From: Acidimicrobiales bacterium
GTDB lineage: Bacteria; Actinomycetota; Acidimicrobiia; Acidimicrobiales; RAAP-2
NCBI GenBank assembly: GCA_025449805.1
Contig: JANWIR010000071.1
Coordinates: forward strand, 1 to 53,027
Direction of reading: 5' to 3'
DNA: 53,027 nucleotides
Positions 1-8,298 of the stretch are shown piece by piece. A program made the translations under genes and the position numbers. The notes beneath the pieces were generated by a model. That model made no database searches, was not told where the DNA came from, and was given only the letters and a program-made list of their open reading frames with translations. Within the stretch, counting starts at the first letter, position 1. The number at the start of each line of letters is the position of its first letter.

Positions 1-219
1 AAGGCGGGCAAGAAGATTAACTACGAAGGCGCCAGTGGCAGCATCGACTACAACATGTACCACAACACCTTCGGTCCTTACGCGCCGTTCGTGGCGAACG
101 CCTCGACCGGTAATGAGGTTCAGGGCAAGCCCCTGAGCGCCAAGGTGCTCGGTGACGTGACCAACTGCACGTCGACGAAGTCGTGCCTGGCGGCCTTGAT
201 GGCTGACGGATTGATTTAG
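1..219 (+). CDS. ABC transporter substrate-binding protein, C-terminal part (LivK type)
   Basis: Open from the window edge in frame 1, leaving 72 codons and a TAG stop. The piece contains INYEGASGSIDYN, the YEGASG-x-IDY/F signature found near the C-terminus of periplasmic leucine/isoleucine/valine-type binding proteins (Peripla_BP_6). It also has a Cys pair near the end (NCTSTKSC), like the Cys pair that ends the full-length paralogue at 12824-14185. A rho-independent terminator follows directly, so this is the last gene of its transcript. The ligand cannot be inferred from this fragment. The family call is good; the 5' part lies outside the window. Confidence 0.7.
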   Translation, partial: KAGKKINYEGASGSIDYNMYHNTFGPYAPFVANASTGNEVQGKPLSAKVLGDVTNCTSTKSCLAALMADGLI

Positions 220-224
220 GACGT

Positions 225-277
225 CGTGGTCTCGGGTGGCTCTTACGCGAGTCCTCCCGAGACCACGTTGTTTTTTC
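225..277 (+). terminator. Rho-independent terminator
   Basis: A perfect 12-bp inverted repeat (CGTGGTCTCGGG at 225-236, CCCGAGACCACG at 256-267) is followed by TTGTTTTTTC. It sits six bases after the stop of the binding-protein gene. It also shows that the next gene cannot start at 236, because that start would lie inside the terminator. Confidence 0.9.
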
Positions 278-316
278 TCAGATTCGCGACGAGAACGTTC
301 GTCGTGGAGGAATAGA

Positions 317-1510
317 TTGAAGAACGTAGGTGGTGACGTGAACCAATTGAACGAGTCGGGTCCGCTCAATGGCGTGCACGTCTTGGATCTCTCGCGCGTT
401 CTCGCCGGCCCCTACGCGACGATGATTCTGGGCGACTTAGGCGCCGACGTCATCAAGATTGAACAGCCCGGCTCGGGCGACGACACGCGACTGTGGGGCC
501 CCCCATTTATCGACACGCCCCAGGGACGTGAAAGCACGTACTTTCTTTCGACGAATCGCAACAAGCGTTCGGTGACGCTCGACATGAAGGACCCCGAACA
601 GTGGACCTTCATTGAACAGCTCGTCAAGTGGGCCGACGTCATCGTGGAGAACTTTCGCCCCGGCGTGATGGAGCGCTTGGGTCTCGGTGACGAGGCGCTC
701 GAGTCCATGAATCCCGGACTAATCCGACTTTCAATCAGTGGTTTCGGTGACGACGGTCCCGACGCTCGACGGGTCGGCTACGACCACATCTTGCAAGGCG
801 AGGGGGGCTTGATGTCGATCACCGGTGCCCCCGAGGGTCCCATGGTGAAAGTCGGTGTGCCGATCGCGGACATCGTCGCGGGGCTCTACGCCGTTATCGG
901 CGCGGTCGCCGGCCTGGTCGAGCGAAACCGTAGTGGTCGTGGGCAACGCGTCTCCACCTCGCTGCTGGCCGGACAGATTGGCATTCACACTTTTCAGGGC
1001 ACGCGTTACCTCGTCGGTGGCGAGGTACCCCCCTTGTCGGGTAATCAGCACCCGACGGTTTGCCCCTACGGGGTCTTCTACGCGAGTGACGCACCGATTG
1101 TGTTGGCCGTGGGTAACGACGCAATCTGGCGGCGCTTCGCCCCACTCGTCGGCATCGATCCACTGGACGAACGTTTCGCGACCAACGCGTTGCGCATTGC
1201 GCGCGTCGCGGAATTGAACGAACTCATGGCGCCCGCCCTCGCGTCAGCGACGGTGGCGCACTGGCTCCCGCTCTTTGACGCCGCGGGCGTACCGGCCGGC
1301 GAAGTGAAGAAGCTCGACGCGGTCTACGCGAGCGAGCAAGTGCGTCAACAGAATCTCGTGTGGAGCGTCGAACACTCGACCTTAGGCCCCATTGAACTAC
1401 CCGGTAGTCCTCTTCGCTTCGGTCGCAGCACCGTGTCAGCGCGACTCGCTCCGCCCACGTTGGGTGAGCACACCAACGAGGTTCGACGCGAATTCGGTCA
1501 CGATGAGTAG
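317..1510 (+). CDS. CoA-transferase family III (CaiB/BaiF) protein
   Basis: A 397-residue protein, the normal length for class III CoA-transferases, which move CoA between carboxylic acids in the cytosol. The N-terminus has the family block RVLAGPYATMILGDLGADVIKIE followed by P-G-x-G-D-D-x-R. The catalytic aspartate is probably Asp185 in VGVPIADIVAG. The TTG start at 317 is chosen because GGAGG (306-310) lies six bases upstream; a GTG at 338 is an alternative, and the longer frame from 236 overlaps the terminator. It is followed 24 bases later by an enoyl-CoA hydratase-like gene, so the pair probably activates and processes an acyl-CoA. The substrate is unknown. Carnitine, formyl or 2-methylacyl activity cannot be told apart from sequence alone. 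Confidence 0.85.
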   Translation: MKNVGGDVNQLNESGPLNGVHVLDLSRVLAGPYATMILGDLGADVIKIEQPGSGDDTRLWGPPFIDTPQGRESTYFLSTNRNKRSVTLDMKDPEQWTFIEQLVKWADVIVENFRPGVMERLGLGDEALESMNPGLIRLSISGFGDDGPDARRVGYDHILQGEGGLMSITGAPEGPMVKVGVPIADIVAGLYAVIGAVAGLVERNRSGRGQRVSTSLLAGQIGIHTFQGTRYLVGGEVPPLSGNQHPTVCPYGVFYASDAPIVLAVGNDAIWRRFAPLVGIDPLDERFATNALRIARVAELNELMAPALASATVAHWLPLFDAAGVPAGEVKKLDAVYASEQVRQQNLVWSVEHSTLGPIELPGSPLRFGRSTVSARLAPPTLGEHTNEVRREFGHDE

Positions 1511-1534
1511 GGCCGACGAAAGGTTGGTGACGTC

Positions 1535-2431
1535 GTGGCGCCCATAACGCGCATTGGTCGCTCAATGTCACTCGTCCAGAGTCGACTTGAATCTCGCTGG
1601 CGTCGGTCCCGACGCTGGATTCGTCACCGCCGCCGAACCCGCGTCGCGGCGCCTCCGGCGACGACCGTGTCGGTGGAGGACGTTGGCGGTGGCGTCACCG
1701 AGATTCGTCTACTCGGTGGCGAACGGCGCAACGTACTGGGACGTTCCACGATCACGGCCATTGAAGAAGCGGTGGCGAATCCTCTCGCCGGGACGCGCGC
1801 CTTCGTACTGACCGCCGAAACGCCAGACTTCTGTGCCGGTTATGACCTGATTGAGGCGTCGCGCGGCGTCGCGAGTGATCTCATTGCCCACGACGAAAAC
1901 TTTGCGCCGCTGCGTCGTTCCAAGATTCCCATTGTCGCGGCACTGCAGGGCAACGTCATTGGCGGCGGCTTAGAACTCGCGCTGTCGGCGGACGTACGCG
2001 TCGCCTCACCCGAGGTTCGTTTCGCAATACCGGCGTCGAAGCTCGGCCTCGTGTACTCCGAGACGGGGGTGCGCTTGCTCGTCAGCATGCTGGGCGAAGC
2101 CCTCGCGCGCGCCATGTTCGTTGGAGGTCGCGACCTCAAGGCGGAGACGGCCCTCTCGATTGGGCTCATCAGTGAGATGGTGGGCCGTGAGCAGTTGCGC
2201 GAACGCGCGATCGCCCTGGCTACTGAGATTGCCTCGTGGTCGACCCTCGCCTCGTCGGGCAATCGGCAGATTCTCGACGTCATTGCTGGACGCATCGACG
2301 CCGACCCGGCAGCTCTTCGTCTCGCGAGCTTCGCCGAGCACGGTGATCTGGCCCAGTCGATTCACCAATTCGTAACGCGCCGTCGACCGCCGGCCAAGGT
2401 GCCAACGCCGGTGATGCCGAGCGATTCGTAA
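1535..2431 (+). CDS. Enoyl-CoA hydratase/isomerase family protein
   Basis: Crotonase-fold protein. FVLTAETPDFCAGYDL forms the first oxyanion-hole block. PIVAALQGNVIGGGLELAL forms the second and carries the first conserved Glu. The second catalytic Glu of true hydratases, normally in a PE-x-KLGL block, is absent: the sequence reads IPASKLGLVY. That favours isomerase or other crotonase chemistry over classic hydration. The start is uncertain. From GTG 1535 the protein gains about 44 Arg-rich residues that do not look like crotonase; the homologous part begins near GTG 1667. An AAAGG lies 11 bases before 1535, a spacing like that of livH at 14280. It probably forms an operon with the upstream CoA-transferase. 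Confidence 0.8.
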   Translation: MAPITRIGRSMSLVQSRLESRWRRSRRWIRHRRRTRVAAPPATTVSVEDVGGGVTEIRLLGGERRNVLGRSTITAIEEAVANPLAGTRAFVLTAETPDFCAGYDLIEASRGVASDLIAHDENFAPLRRSKIPIVAALQGNVIGGGLELALSADVRVASPEVRFAIPASKLGLVYSETGVRLLVSMLGEALARAMFVGGRDLKAETALSIGLISEMVGREQLRERAIALATEIASWSTLASSGNRQILDVIAGRIDADPAALRLASFAEHGDLAQSIHQFVTRRRPPAKVPTPVMPSDS

Positions 2432-2592
2432 GTTCCACTGAGGGGTTCCAGAGCCGGTCCGCCGCGTCGGTGTCCACGAACGCGCCCGGTCGTTTCGACG
2501 CCGAGTCCCGAAATCGCCCCCGTCACCATCGCGACGCGGCCCAAAGGGTCGTGGTCGATCGCGACCTCGGGCGCGCGACTTGGTGCACCCAA
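2427..2592 (-). pseudogene. Short-chain dehydrogenase relic with internal deletion
   Basis: On the minus strand a TTG-started frame reads DHDPLGRVAMVTGAISGLGVET, the N-terminal strand and TGxxxGxG cofactor loop of an SDR. One frame over, directly afterwards, comes GAFVDTDAADRLWNPSVELT, which resembles the extreme C-terminus of retinol-dehydrogenase-like SDRs (a LWxxSxELT ending). The central two hundred or so residues, including the catalytic YxxxK, are missing. The two ends of one gene thus appear joined by a large out-of-frame deletion. The relic lies tail-to-tail with the enoyl-CoA hydratase gene and overlaps its stop. This is seen in the reading frames; the family match is from memory of the motifs. 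Confidence 0.55.
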
Positions 2593-2636
2593 TGGTGACG
2601 TGACGCGCGAAGCACCCGGGATTAGCGTGCGAAAAC

Positions 2637-3485
2637 TTGAGAACGCCGTTCGTCGCGACCGCGTGGCCCGACGTTAGGGTGACGGTGGACGCACCTTGGA
2701 CGGGGTGGGTCGTCGATGGGGGAGGCGTTATCGAGCGGAGCTATCCCCAACGCGACGTCACCGAATCACGGGTCCGCCCTCGCGCGCTGGCCCAGAGCCT
2801 CTTCGCGCCGCTACCGCGACGCTACGACGCACTCGCGTTCGTGCTCTCCCTGGGCCAAGATCGTCGATGGCGTCGAGCGATGGTTGACATGGTCAAGCCA
2901 GCTAAGCCTGGAATCGTCCTCGACGTCGCGAGTGGACCCGGCGCCGTCACGCGCGAGTTGCGACGTCGTGGGGTGCCACGCGTCGTGGCGCTCGACGTCA
3001 GTGAGGCGATGCTGCGACGGGGCGTGGCGAACGCCGCCCACGACAACGCGTTCGAGCAGGTCAAGTTTGTCGTGGGCGGAGCGGAGCAGTTGCCGTTTGC
3101 GGACGGCGCATTCGACGCGCTGACGTTCACCTATCTCTTGCGCTACGTCAGTGATCCCGCGGCCGTGTTGCGCGAACTGGGCCGTGTAGTTCGCCCCGGT
3201 GGCGTGATGGCGAGTCTCGAATTCGCGGTACCGCCTCGCGCGTGGTGGCACCTTTGGTGGGTTGGGTACACGCGTCTGGTACTCCCCGTGGCCGCGGCAC
3301 TGACTGGCGGGCGGGCCTGGTGGCGCGCTGGGCGATTCCTCGGTCCGAGCATTAGCGCGCACTACGACCGCTATTCGCTGGCCTGGACGCTCGACGCGTG
3401 GCGAGCGGCCGGCTTTCGCGAGGTCACCGTGCGGCGTATGAGTCTCGGAGGCGGTGTCGTGATGTCGGGGGTTCGCGAGTCGTGA
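2637..3485 (+). CDS. UbiE/MenG-like SAM-dependent methyltransferase
   Basis: Class I methyltransferase. Motif I is VLDVASGPGAVTREL and the acidic strand is VVALDVSEAMLRRG. LPFADGAFDALTFTYLLRYVSDP and VLRELGRVVRPGG are close to the UbiE/MenG family signature. The C-terminal part is rich in Trp and aliphatic residues, as in quinone methyltransferases that work at the membrane. It could be the demethylmenaquinone methyltransferase, which would fit a menaquinone-using actinobacterium, but the assignment is not secure. The start is uncertain: TTG 2637 is the longest frame, and GTG 2679 or 2685 are possible. The stop overlaps the next gene (GTGA), so the two are translationally coupled. Confidence 0.75.
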   Translation: MRTPFVATAWPDVRVTVDAPWTGWVVDGGGVIERSYPQRDVTESRVRPRALAQSLFAPLPRRYDALAFVLSLGQDRRWRRAMVDMVKPAKPGIVLDVASGPGAVTRELRRRGVPRVVALDVSEAMLRRGVANAAHDNAFEQVKFVVGGAEQLPFADGAFDALTFTYLLRYVSDPAAVLRELGRVVRPGGVMASLEFAVPPRAWWHLWWVGYTRLVLPVAAALTGGRAWWRAGRFLGPSISAHYDRYSLAWTLDAWRAAGFREVTVRRMSLGGGVVMSGVRES

Positions 3486-4261
3486 GCGACGCCGAGTCAC
3501 TGCGGTCGAACGACGGGTCGTCCGAGGGAGCCGCGTACTACGCGTCGCCGGGTTTCATTCGAAGCCCTCGACGACGTGAGTGGTGGAGTGTGCTGCATCC
3601 GCCCTACACGTTGCTGCATCTGTCACTGGTGGTACTCGGGGGGTGCCTGCGCGCGCCGGTGAACTACGGGTACCTCGCGGTGAGCATCGTGGCCTTCTTT
3701 TTAGGTCTCGGCGTAGGCGCTCACTCGCTGGATGAGTTGCACGGACGACCCTTGGGTACGACGATTCCTCGCCGCCAACTCTGGGGAGCGGCGATTGTGG
3801 GACTGGGTGGGGCGGTCGCCCTAGGCGTGGTTGGGGTGTTCCTCGTGAGTCGCTACCTCATCGTGTTCATGGTGATTGGTCTCGTGATCGCGATTGGTTA
3901 CAACCTCGAGATTGGTCACGGACGGTTACACACCAGTGGCGTGCTCGTCGTTGGATGGGGATCGTTTCCGATAGTGACGAGCTACTTTGCCCAGCACCGG
4001 ACCATAAGCGCGGCGGCTGTCGCGCTCGCGGGCTTTGGCGCGTTGTTGGTGCTGCTGCAACGCACGCTCTCGACGCCGGCGCGTCTTCTCCGTCGGCGCA
4101 CGGCGCACGTCGAGGCGCGCCTGTTGCTACGCGACGGTACTGACCTCGAGTTGACGAAGGCGACGCTCCTAGCGCCGCTCGAGACGTCGCTGCGCATTCT
4201 TTGTTGGAGCGGACCGGTACTCGCGCTCTCGATGTTGCTCGTTCGGCTCGCCGAAGCGTAG
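3482..4261 (+). CDS. UbiA-like polytopic membrane protein
   Basis: A 259-residue membrane protein with about seven hydrophobic segments. The motif AHSLDELHGRPLGT recalls the Asp-containing loop of UbiA prenyltransferases, and the whole matches the style of an uncharacterised actinobacterial UbiA-like family that I recall. The second Asp-rich loop of true UbiA enzymes is not obvious. The start at GTG 3482 overlaps the stop of the methyltransferase (GTGA), and the coupling suggests work on the same lipid or quinone. Longer frames from 3398 would overlap the upstream coding region by over 80 bases and are rejected. The function is otherwise unknown. Confidence 0.65.
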   Translation: MSDAESLRSNDGSSEGAAYYASPGFIRSPRRREWWSVLHPPYTLLHLSLVVLGGCLRAPVNYGYLAVSIVAFFLGLGVGAHSLDELHGRPLGTTIPRRQLWGAAIVGLGGAVALGVVGVFLVSRYLIVFMVIGLVIAIGYNLEIGHGRLHTSGVLVVGWGSFPIVTSYFAQHRTISAAAVALAGFGALLVLLQRTLSTPARLLRRRTAHVEARLLLRDGTDLELTKATLLAPLETSLRILCWSGPVLALSMLLVRLAEA

Positions 4262-4270
4262 CTCCGCTCG

Positions 4271-4807
4271 TTAAGTGGGCGAACTTTGCGTCGTCGTCGC
4301 GGGAGGTGGGAGCGTCGCGGCGGTCGGCGGAAAGCGGCCCGTCTCGGCACCCACGGCGAGTCCAATGTTGGCGACGTGAAGATGAATCTCCTCGAGGAGA
4401 TCGGTATTGGCCTTCACCTCGGCGATCAGCATCGTGTTTTCTTCAATGAGCTTTTTAATGTCGTCAGTGTTATTCGACGTGTGCAGCGCGACTTCGGACG
4501 CGATGGCGTCGGAGCGCTTGGCCGCAATCAGCAGGGCCGCCGCTTGAACGCCCGCGAGCATCGAGAGGAAGAGGTTCAACAAGATGTAGGGGTACGGATC
4601 AAAAGCCTTGTGGTGCAGCACGTGTTCTAAGAAGAAGGTGTTGACGATCGCCCAGGTAATCATGACCGCGAAGAATCCGAATACAAAGGGCCACGAACCC
4701 ATGACGTTTCGCATCCGGTCGGCCGCACGCTCGCCGAGCGAAAGATCTCCCCCCGATCGCACGCCCGGGTGATGGTGCCAATGGGTCTGCCAGCGTGCGT
4801 CGGTCAC
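4271..4807 (-). CDS. DUF1003 membrane protein
   Basis: A 178-residue protein with two hydrophobic helices (around WPFVFGFFAVMITWAIVNTF and PYILLNLFLSMLAGVQAAALL), the typical DUF1003 arrangement. A predicted coiled-coil tail follows (NNTDDIKKLIEENTMLIAEVKANTDLLEEIH), then a Pro/Thr-rich end. The family is widespread and of unknown function. The start is a GTG at 4807. The gene is convergent with the UbiA-like gene, nine bases away. Confidence 0.8.
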   Translation of the reverse strand: MTDARWQTHWHHHPGVRSGGDLSLGERAADRMRNVMGSWPFVFGFFAVMITWAIVNTFFLEHVLHHKAFDPYPYILLNLFLSMLAGVQAAALLIAAKRSDAIASEVALHTSNNTDDIKKLIEENTMLIAEVKANTDLLEEIHLHVANIGLAVGAETGRFPPTAATLPPPATTTQSSPT

Positions 4808-4899
4808 GACTCATTGTGACACACCGTCTTCGTTGCTGACCGAAAACCGTCGCGTCACGGCGGTACGCTGGGCGCCAGTTACGTAGTCAGGAGTGGGTC

Positions 4900-5760
4900 G
4901 TGATCGTGCCGCTCGCCAACGTACGACGTCGCTTTGTGCGGTACGTTGCTCAGCTTCGGGGGAATCGGAGCTCACGTTTGGTCGTGGGACTTTTGATCGT
5001 GAGCGCGAGCACGGGCGTACTCGCGGGAGCGAGGGATCTGGCGGCGGCGTCGTCCGCACCGCTACCCTGCACCGCGAGCCAGGTCCGTATCGCACTCACC
5101 ACGAACACGCCGAGCGCGGTGGTGGGACAGGTCGTTGTCGTGCGCGCGACCCTGACGAACACGTCGACCGTCACGTGCACCGTGACGATTGGCGCGACGT
5201 CGCCGACGTTCACCGTTTACGACCGAGCGGGCGTTGCGAGGTGGAGTTACTGCGACTCTCGCGTGCGGCCCGAAGTGTGCCCGCAGTACCTACGCCTCGT
5301 GACCCTTGCGCCTGGTCACCAGTTCGTGAAAACGGCGTCGTGGGCAACGTCCAAGGTCGCTCCGGTAACGCCGGCTGGGATCTATCGCCTCGAGTGTCGT
5401 TTCGTCGGTACGTCGATCGCGGCGTCGGCGCATTTCTACCTCGCGCGTTCGCCGTCGTCACCGAGAGTGATGACCGAAGCTGACGCGGGGCGGATTGTGA
5501 CGCTGAACGTGGGCCGCGAAATCGAGTTGCGATTCGCAACGTCGACGTACGTCTGGAGCACGCCGCGTCTCTCGACCACGACGGTGCTGACCGCCGTAGC
5601 CGGTGCGTCGCCTTCGACGCCGACGTACGTCGCCGCGTCCCCGGGGCGCGTCGCCGTGAGCACGATTGGGACGCCGCGGTGCTACCCACAGTGTCTTATG
5701 CCGAGTCGAATCGTACGATTCGTCGTCCGCGTACTTCAGCCCGTGCCCGCCGGCAAATAG
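4900..5760 (+). CDS. Secreted or anchored protein, possible two-domain peptidase-inhibitor-like
   Basis: A 286-residue protein with a basic N-terminus and a single hydrophobic helix at about residues 28-45, so exported or anchored. The first domain is a beta-rich region (VVVVRATLTNTSTVTCTVTIG ... LAPGHQFVKTASW) like intracellular-proteinase-inhibitor/BsuPI folds. The second (LNVGREIELRFATSTYVWSTP ... GRVAVSTIGTPRC) recalls the chagasin (I42) pattern. Both resemblances are weak and inferred. Several Cys residues could form disulfides outside the cell. AGGAG lies nine bases before GTG 4900. The last 25 bases overlap the convergent LprI-like gene. A plain immunoglobulin-like secreted protein is the alternative. 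Confidence 0.5.
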   Translation: MIVPLANVRRRFVRYVAQLRGNRSSRLVVGLLIVSASTGVLAGARDLAAASSAPLPCTASQVRIALTTNTPSAVVGQVVVVRATLTNTSTVTCTVTIGATSPTFTVYDRAGVARWSYCDSRVRPEVCPQYLRLVTLAPGHQFVKTASWATSKVAPVTPAGIYRLECRFVGTSIAASAHFYLARSPSSPRVMTEADAGRIVTLNVGREIELRFATSTYVWSTPRLSTTTVLTAVAGASPSTPTYVAASPGRVAVSTIGTPRCYPQCLMPSRIVRFVVRVLQPVPAGK

Positions 5761-6206
5761 AGCGTGTCGAGCGCCGTGAGGTGTGCTCGATTCAAGGTCA
5801 CGAGGCAGTTCGCGAACGCCACGGGCGCGAAGGATCCGCCGCCGTAGAGGTCGGAGGCACTCACGCACGTTAAGCGACGTGAACGCTGCCACGACGTCTC
5901 GGCCGTCACGAAGTCTTGGCGCGTCGTGCGGTTCACCAGCGTTCGAAAGATGACGCGACGCTGTTGATTGATGAGGGCGTCGAAATGCAGAACCTCCGCT
6001 TCGGCGCAACCCTCCAATCCGATGGTGGTGGATTGATCACACGTGAGCAGGGTGAAGGACTCGTGAAGGATTGGGGGAGCCGGAGCCTGGCTGCGCGGTG
6101 CACGGTGCCCCGAAGAGGTCGGGGCTGACGTTGCGATGCCGCGCGCCACCTCGCCCGCCGCGAAGGCGAGCAGCACGATGACGACGGTGACGAGAGTTCG
6201 ACGCAC
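5736..6206 (-). CDS. Exported LprI-like (DUF1311) protein
   Basis: A 156-residue protein with an N-terminal signal or anchor helix (LVTVVIVLLAFAAGEVA). The mature part fits the lysozyme-inhibitor LprI N-terminal (DUF1311) pattern: LTCDQSTTIGLEGC, then FDALINQQRRVIF, TAETSWQRSRRLTC, GGSFAPVAFANC and LNRAHLTAL, with four Cys residues at the expected places. LprI proteins of mycobacteria inhibit lysozyme at the cell surface; that role here is inferred. The start is a GTG. The 3' end overlaps the convergent secreted-protein gene by 25 bases. Confidence 0.65.
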   Translation of the reverse strand: MRRTLVTVVIVLLAFAAGEVARGIATSAPTSSGHRAPRSQAPAPPILHESFTLLTCDQSTTIGLEGCAEAEVLHFDALINQQRRVIFRTLVNRTTRQDFVTAETSWQRSRRLTCVSASDLYGGGSFAPVAFANCLVTLNRAHLTALDTLYLPAGTG

Positions 6207-6247
6207 GAAGAAAGTCTGGCAGTTGTAGTTTGCCCAGATGCGTCAGT

Positions 6248-7354
6248 TCAATCCTCGTGACCGGCGAGGACCGCAATGACGCGCACCATCTGGTGGAGTG
6301 AAAGGCGCATGCTCGCGCGACCAATCTGGAGTTCGTAGCGCTGCAGTCGCGTGCCCTCACTGACGAAGGGGTTGGCGAAGGTCCAGACCCCGTCGTGTGT
6401 CGCCAGGTGACGAACGCGCGCCTCCATCTGTGCTCGGGTGGCTGGGAAACGTAGATGCATTAAGGGGCTACGCACGTCGTCGGGCAAGACGTCGACATCC
6501 TCCACGGTACGAAGGGCCCTGGCCACGGCGCGGGCTCGTCGGTAGTAGGTCGCCATGTCCGCGGGTCGTTCACGTAGCACGCTGAGGGCCGACGCGGCGT
6601 AGGGCCAGAGCATGTAGGGACGCCCCCCGTGTCGCGTGCGCCAAATGGAAACTTCGTCAATGACGTCGGCGTCGCCCGCGACGCAACTACCTGAGATGCC
6701 CCCAAGACCCTTGTAGAACGAAACGTAGACCGAGTCGAAGAGAGCCGCCACGTCGGCGATGGACTTCTTGGCGGTGGCGGCGTAGTACGGCGCGGCCTCC
6801 CACAGTCGCGCGCCGTCGAGGTGCACGGCCGCGCCACGCTCGCGCGCCCATTCGACCTGGGCGTTGAGCTCGCGCCACGTGGGGAGATACCCGCCAATGT
6901 CTCGTTGCGGGAGTTCGAGCACGAGCACGGCGAGGGGCTCTTTGATCAAGTTGAGTTCTTCCAGCGTCACTGGTTCCAACGGCGCGAACCGAGAGCCCGC
7001 GAGAACTTCATTCAGTCCGTGCAGACGCGCGAAGGCATTCTCTTCGTGCGTGCGCAAGTGGCAGAGGGGGTGAAAGGCCACGTTGCGCCGTCCTCGACGG
7101 TCGGCGTGCACGCGCAGTGTGGCTTGTTGGGCCATGATTCCCGTGGGTAAGAAGAGAGCCTTTTCCTTGCCGAGGAGAGTGGCGACTTCGTGCTCGAGCT
7201 CTTCGACGACGCCGCCCTGGCCGTACACGTCGATTGCCGTGTCGTGGGGAATTTGAGCGAGCAAGGTCGTCACGTCGCGTGGTCCGTCACCACCGAGGTA
7301 GCGCGAGCACTGCTGGGCGAGATCTTGGAGCGAAACGCGGGGGGTACGGGCCAT
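6248..7354 (-). CDS. Threonine aldolase / beta-eliminating lyase family PLP enzyme
   Basis: A 368-residue fold-type I PLP enzyme. YGQGGVVEELEHEVATLLGKEKALFLPTG is the family N-terminal block, HLDGARLW (from about residue 178) supplies the PLP-ring aspartate, and SFYKGLGG carries the probable Schiff-base Lys215. L-allo/threonine aldolase, cleaving threonine to glycine and acetaldehyde, is the usual activity; other beta-eliminating specificities are possible. The ATG start at 7354 is supported by a TAGCCT hexamer exactly six bases upstream, which suggests a leaderless mRNA. Confidence 0.82.
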   Translation of the reverse strand: MARTPRVSLQDLAQQCSRYLGGDGPRDVTTLLAQIPHDTAIDVYGQGGVVEELEHEVATLLGKEKALFLPTGIMAQQATLRVHADRRGRRNVAFHPLCHLRTHEENAFARLHGLNEVLAGSRFAPLEPVTLEELNLIKEPLAVLVLELPQRDIGGYLPTWRELNAQVEWARERGAAVHLDGARLWEAAPYYAATAKKSIADVAALFDSVYVSFYKGLGGISGSCVAGDADVIDEVSIWRTRHGGRPYMLWPYAASALSVLRERPADMATYYRRARAVARALRTVEDVDVLPDDVRSPLMHLRFPATRAQMEARVRHLATHDGVWTFANPFVSEGTRLQRYELQIGRASMRLSLHQMVRVIAVLAGHED

Positions 7355-7360
7355 TGGCCC

Positions 7361-7366
7361 AGGCTA
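7361..7366 (-). promoter_or_regulatory. -10 element, probable leaderless start of the PLP lyase gene
   Basis: TAGCCT on the minus strand, six bases (GGGCCA) before the ATG. There is no ribosome-binding site in between. It fits the TAnnnT-N6-start pattern seen in front of seven other genes here. Confidence 0.55.
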
Positions 7367-7413
7367 GTGAGCGGGCAACTTCACGGCGAGACCGAGCTAG
7401 CGCCCGTCGCGCG

Positions 7414-8298
7414 TTACGCGTCGTCGCGCGGCACGCGTACGCACACCGCTTTCGGTCGCACCATAACGGTGTGTTTGCGACGAGGTCCTCGAGCACCACC
7501 ATCCAATTCGTAGGGCGTGTGCTCATCCAACGCGACTTCGAAGTGGCGACCTTGGGTCATGCGCGTAAAGGGCGAACGGTGGGCGTTACCCGTCACGAGC
7601 CGAGCGATAACGCGGGTCCATTGTCCTACGTTCTGCGCGGTCACGACGCCAATCTCGAGTACCCCGTCGTCCGGTAATCCGGCGGGGAAGACCGAGATGC
7701 CACCGGCAAGTGCGTTCATCTGTCCAAAGAGAACGCCGGTGGCCTTTCCTTCAAACCACGGCGCGCCGTCCACGCGAATTGTTGCCTCGCGCGCGTTGAC
7801 CCGCATCGCCTTGACGGCTGTCAACACGTACGCCGCTCGCCCGAATCGTTTCTTAAGTTTGCCGTCGACCTTTTGCATGACGACCGCGTCAAAGCCGATA
7901 CCCGCCATCACGGTGAAGCACTTGCCGTTCATGACGCCAACGTCGAGGCGTCGAGAATGTCCGTCAAGGGCGATATCGAGCGCGGCTTTCAGATCGACGG
8001 GAATGCCAAGATTGGTCGCGAAGAGATTCGCGGTTCCCGCGGGAAGTAACGCAATTTCGACATCGGTGTCGATCACGGCGTGCACGCAACGCTGCACCGT
8101 GCCGTCCCCGCCCCAAATAAGGAGCAAGGTGGCGCCTTGCGCCGCCGCCGTCTTGGCGAGCTTTGCGGCGTCACGACTACTGGACGCCTCGAACCAGAGT
8201 GGATCGTGATAGCCACGACTCGCAAGGCGCTCACGAAGTTCATCGAGGCCCCCGCCGAGAACCTTCTTCTTGTGGGCGATGACGCCGATGGAAGTCAC
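7414..8298 (-). CDS. Diacylglycerol kinase / lipid kinase family protein
   Basis: A 294-residue protein with the DAGK catalytic domain. GGDGT at residues 63-67 binds the nucleotide phosphates. LLPAGTANLFATNLGIP is the next conserved block, and GIGFDAVVM is the third. Such enzymes phosphorylate diacylglycerol or related lipids at the membrane (DgkB or YegS type). The C-terminal half, with DDGVLEIGVV, matches the second domain of the fold. The start is GTG 8298. It stands alone, in the same direction as the lyase gene 59 bases downstream. Confidence 0.85.
   Translation of the reverse strand: MTSIGVIAHKKKVLGGGLDELRERLASRGYHDPLWFEASSSRDAAKLAKTAAAQGATLLLIWGGDGTVQRCVHAVIDTDVEIALLPAGTANLFATNLGIPVDLKAALDIALDGHSRRLDVGVMNGKCFTVMAGIGFDAVVMQKVDGKLKKRFGRAAYVLTAVKAMRVNAREATIRVDGAPWFEGKATGVLFGQMNALAGGISVFPAGLPDDGVLEIGVVTAQNVGQWTRVIARLVTGNAHRSPFTRMTQGRHFEVALDEHTPYELDGGARGPRRKHTVMVRPKAVCVRVPRDDA

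Noticed and set aside
236-316. N-terminal extension of the CoA-transferase frame
   Set aside because: It lies within and just after the terminator of the preceding gene; TTG 317 has a good ribosome-binding site.
1554-1811. Alternative frame over the start of the enoyl-CoA hydratase gene, considered as a frameshifted N-terminus
   Set aside because: Its translation shows no crotonase features, and the homologous region is already complete in the main frame.
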